This document shows, piece by piece, positions 63,681 through 64,000 of a stretch of 64,000 nt of DNA. Source of the DNA: Betaproteobacteria bacterium (GTDB lineage: Bacteria; Pseudomonadota; Gammaproteobacteria; Burkholderiales; JAEUOS01); assembly GCA_028292405.1 (NCBI GenBank), contig JAQGMJ010000030.1:160039-224038 (forward strand), in the 5' to 3' direction. The position numbers and the translations under genes were made by a program. Below the pieces are notes generated by a model. That model saw nothing but the letters and a program-made list of their open reading frames with translations. It did no database searches and had not been told where the DNA came from. Each line of letters begins with the position of its first letter. Position 1 is the stretch's first letter.

Positions 63681-64000
63681 TTATTGCTTAAGCGCTTGCG
63701 CAGCGATGTGCGTGGCCATGGCATCGATAACCGCATGCGCTTCGCCTACCGCCGGCTGCAGCGAGAAGCGGATTTGCGGATGCGTCGCCCGCACTTCGTC
63801 GACGCGCTGCGGCAGGTCGCGTTTCAGGTGGCCGCCTTGGGCCATGAACACCGGCGCCACGCTGATGGCGGTGGCGCCGCGCGCGGCCAGGGCGGCAGCG
63901 GCGGCCGCCAGGTCCGGTTGCATCAGTTCGAGGTAGGCCAGTTCGACCATCACAGACGGATTTGATGCAGCCAGCGCCGCGCGCAGGCGCTCGAAGGGTT
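63681..64000 (-). CDS. CbiX/SirB-like sirohydrochlorin chelatase-type protein (partial)
   Basis: The C-terminal 106 codons of a gene that starts beyond the right edge, ending with TAA at 63683-63681. MVELAYLELMQPDLAAAAAA, ATAISVAPVFMAQGGHLKRD and QIRFSLQPAVGEAHAVIDAM match the short CbiX family, with the His in AQGGHLKRDLP as a conserved metal-site residue. These proteins insert cobalt, iron or nickel into sirohydrochlorin for cobalamin or sirohaem. It lies just outside the island, next to the tRNA, and is probably resident chromosome. Confidence 0.85.
   Translation of the reverse strand, partial: PFERLRAALAASNPSVMVELAYLELMQPDLAAAAAALAARGATAISVAPVFMAQGGHLKRDLPQRVDEVRATHPQIRFSLQPAVGEAHAVIDAMATHIAAQALKQ

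Overview
The window looks like a GC-rich betaproteobacterial chromosome, most likely Burkholderiales. The evidence is the many Bug/TctC-type solute-binding proteins, the MmgE/PrpD paralogues, the CoxLSM-type molybdenum hydroxylase and the protein flavour throughout. Genus cannot be fixed from sequence alone; a member near Oxalobacteraceae is a guess.

Region 1 (1-17.4 kb) is a catabolic block. A minus-strand operon running from 8778 leftwards encodes an Old-Yellow-Enzyme/2,4-dienoyl-CoA-reductase-like flavoprotein, three Bug solute-binding proteins, two MmgE/PrpD proteins, a metallo-beta-lactamase-fold hydrolase and the first codons of another gene. A divergent LysR regulator faces it across a short intergenic region holding a TAGAC-N9-GTCTA palindrome. 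A third MmgE/PrpD gene, an SsuA/NMT1-like binding protein, a three-gene molybdenum hydroxylase (large, Fe-S and FAD subunits) and a fourth Bug protein follow. The substrate is unknown.

Region 2 (17.62-63.54 kb) is interpreted as a 45.9 kb genomic island in the 3' end of a tRNA-Ala(CGC) gene. The intact tRNA is at 63536-63611. A 52-nt copy of its 3' part, with one mismatch, lies at 17621-17672. A frameshifted, truncated tyrosine-integrase remnant sits beside the tRNA, and a 22-nt identical repeat lies just inside each end. The left end holds debris: a coiled-coil ORF fragment, an IS3-type transposase remnant and a broken fragment of another protein.

The centre of the island (19.3-38.9 kb) is one compact minus-strand operon. 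In transcription order it encodes a GAF-HlyD fusion, a PqqD-M50 protease-HlyD fusion, a SecA-like ATPase, a second HlyD-type adaptor, a 2407-residue LEPR-XLL/beta-propeller/cadherin-like surface protein, a hybrid histidine kinase, a REC-GGDEF-EAL regulator and a TolC-type outer membrane channel. Several genes overlap by 1-4 nt. There is an adaptor and an outer-membrane channel but no ABC ATPase, and a SecA paralogue is present instead. A separate REC-GGDEF cyclase lies just upstream. This looks like a dedicated, c-di-GMP-linked export and processing system for a giant surface protein and is the most interesting element of the window.

The rest of the island carries an orphan cytochrome oxidase subunit I, a GMC dehydrogenase/subunit 3/dihaem cytochrome c operon, a zinc alcohol dehydrogenase, a type III polyketide synthase operon led by a tiny Fis-type HTH gene, small hydrophilic proteins, two broken small heat shock genes, and a complete RND efflux operon with a TetR regulator. 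To the right of the tRNA is the start of a core CbiX-like gene.
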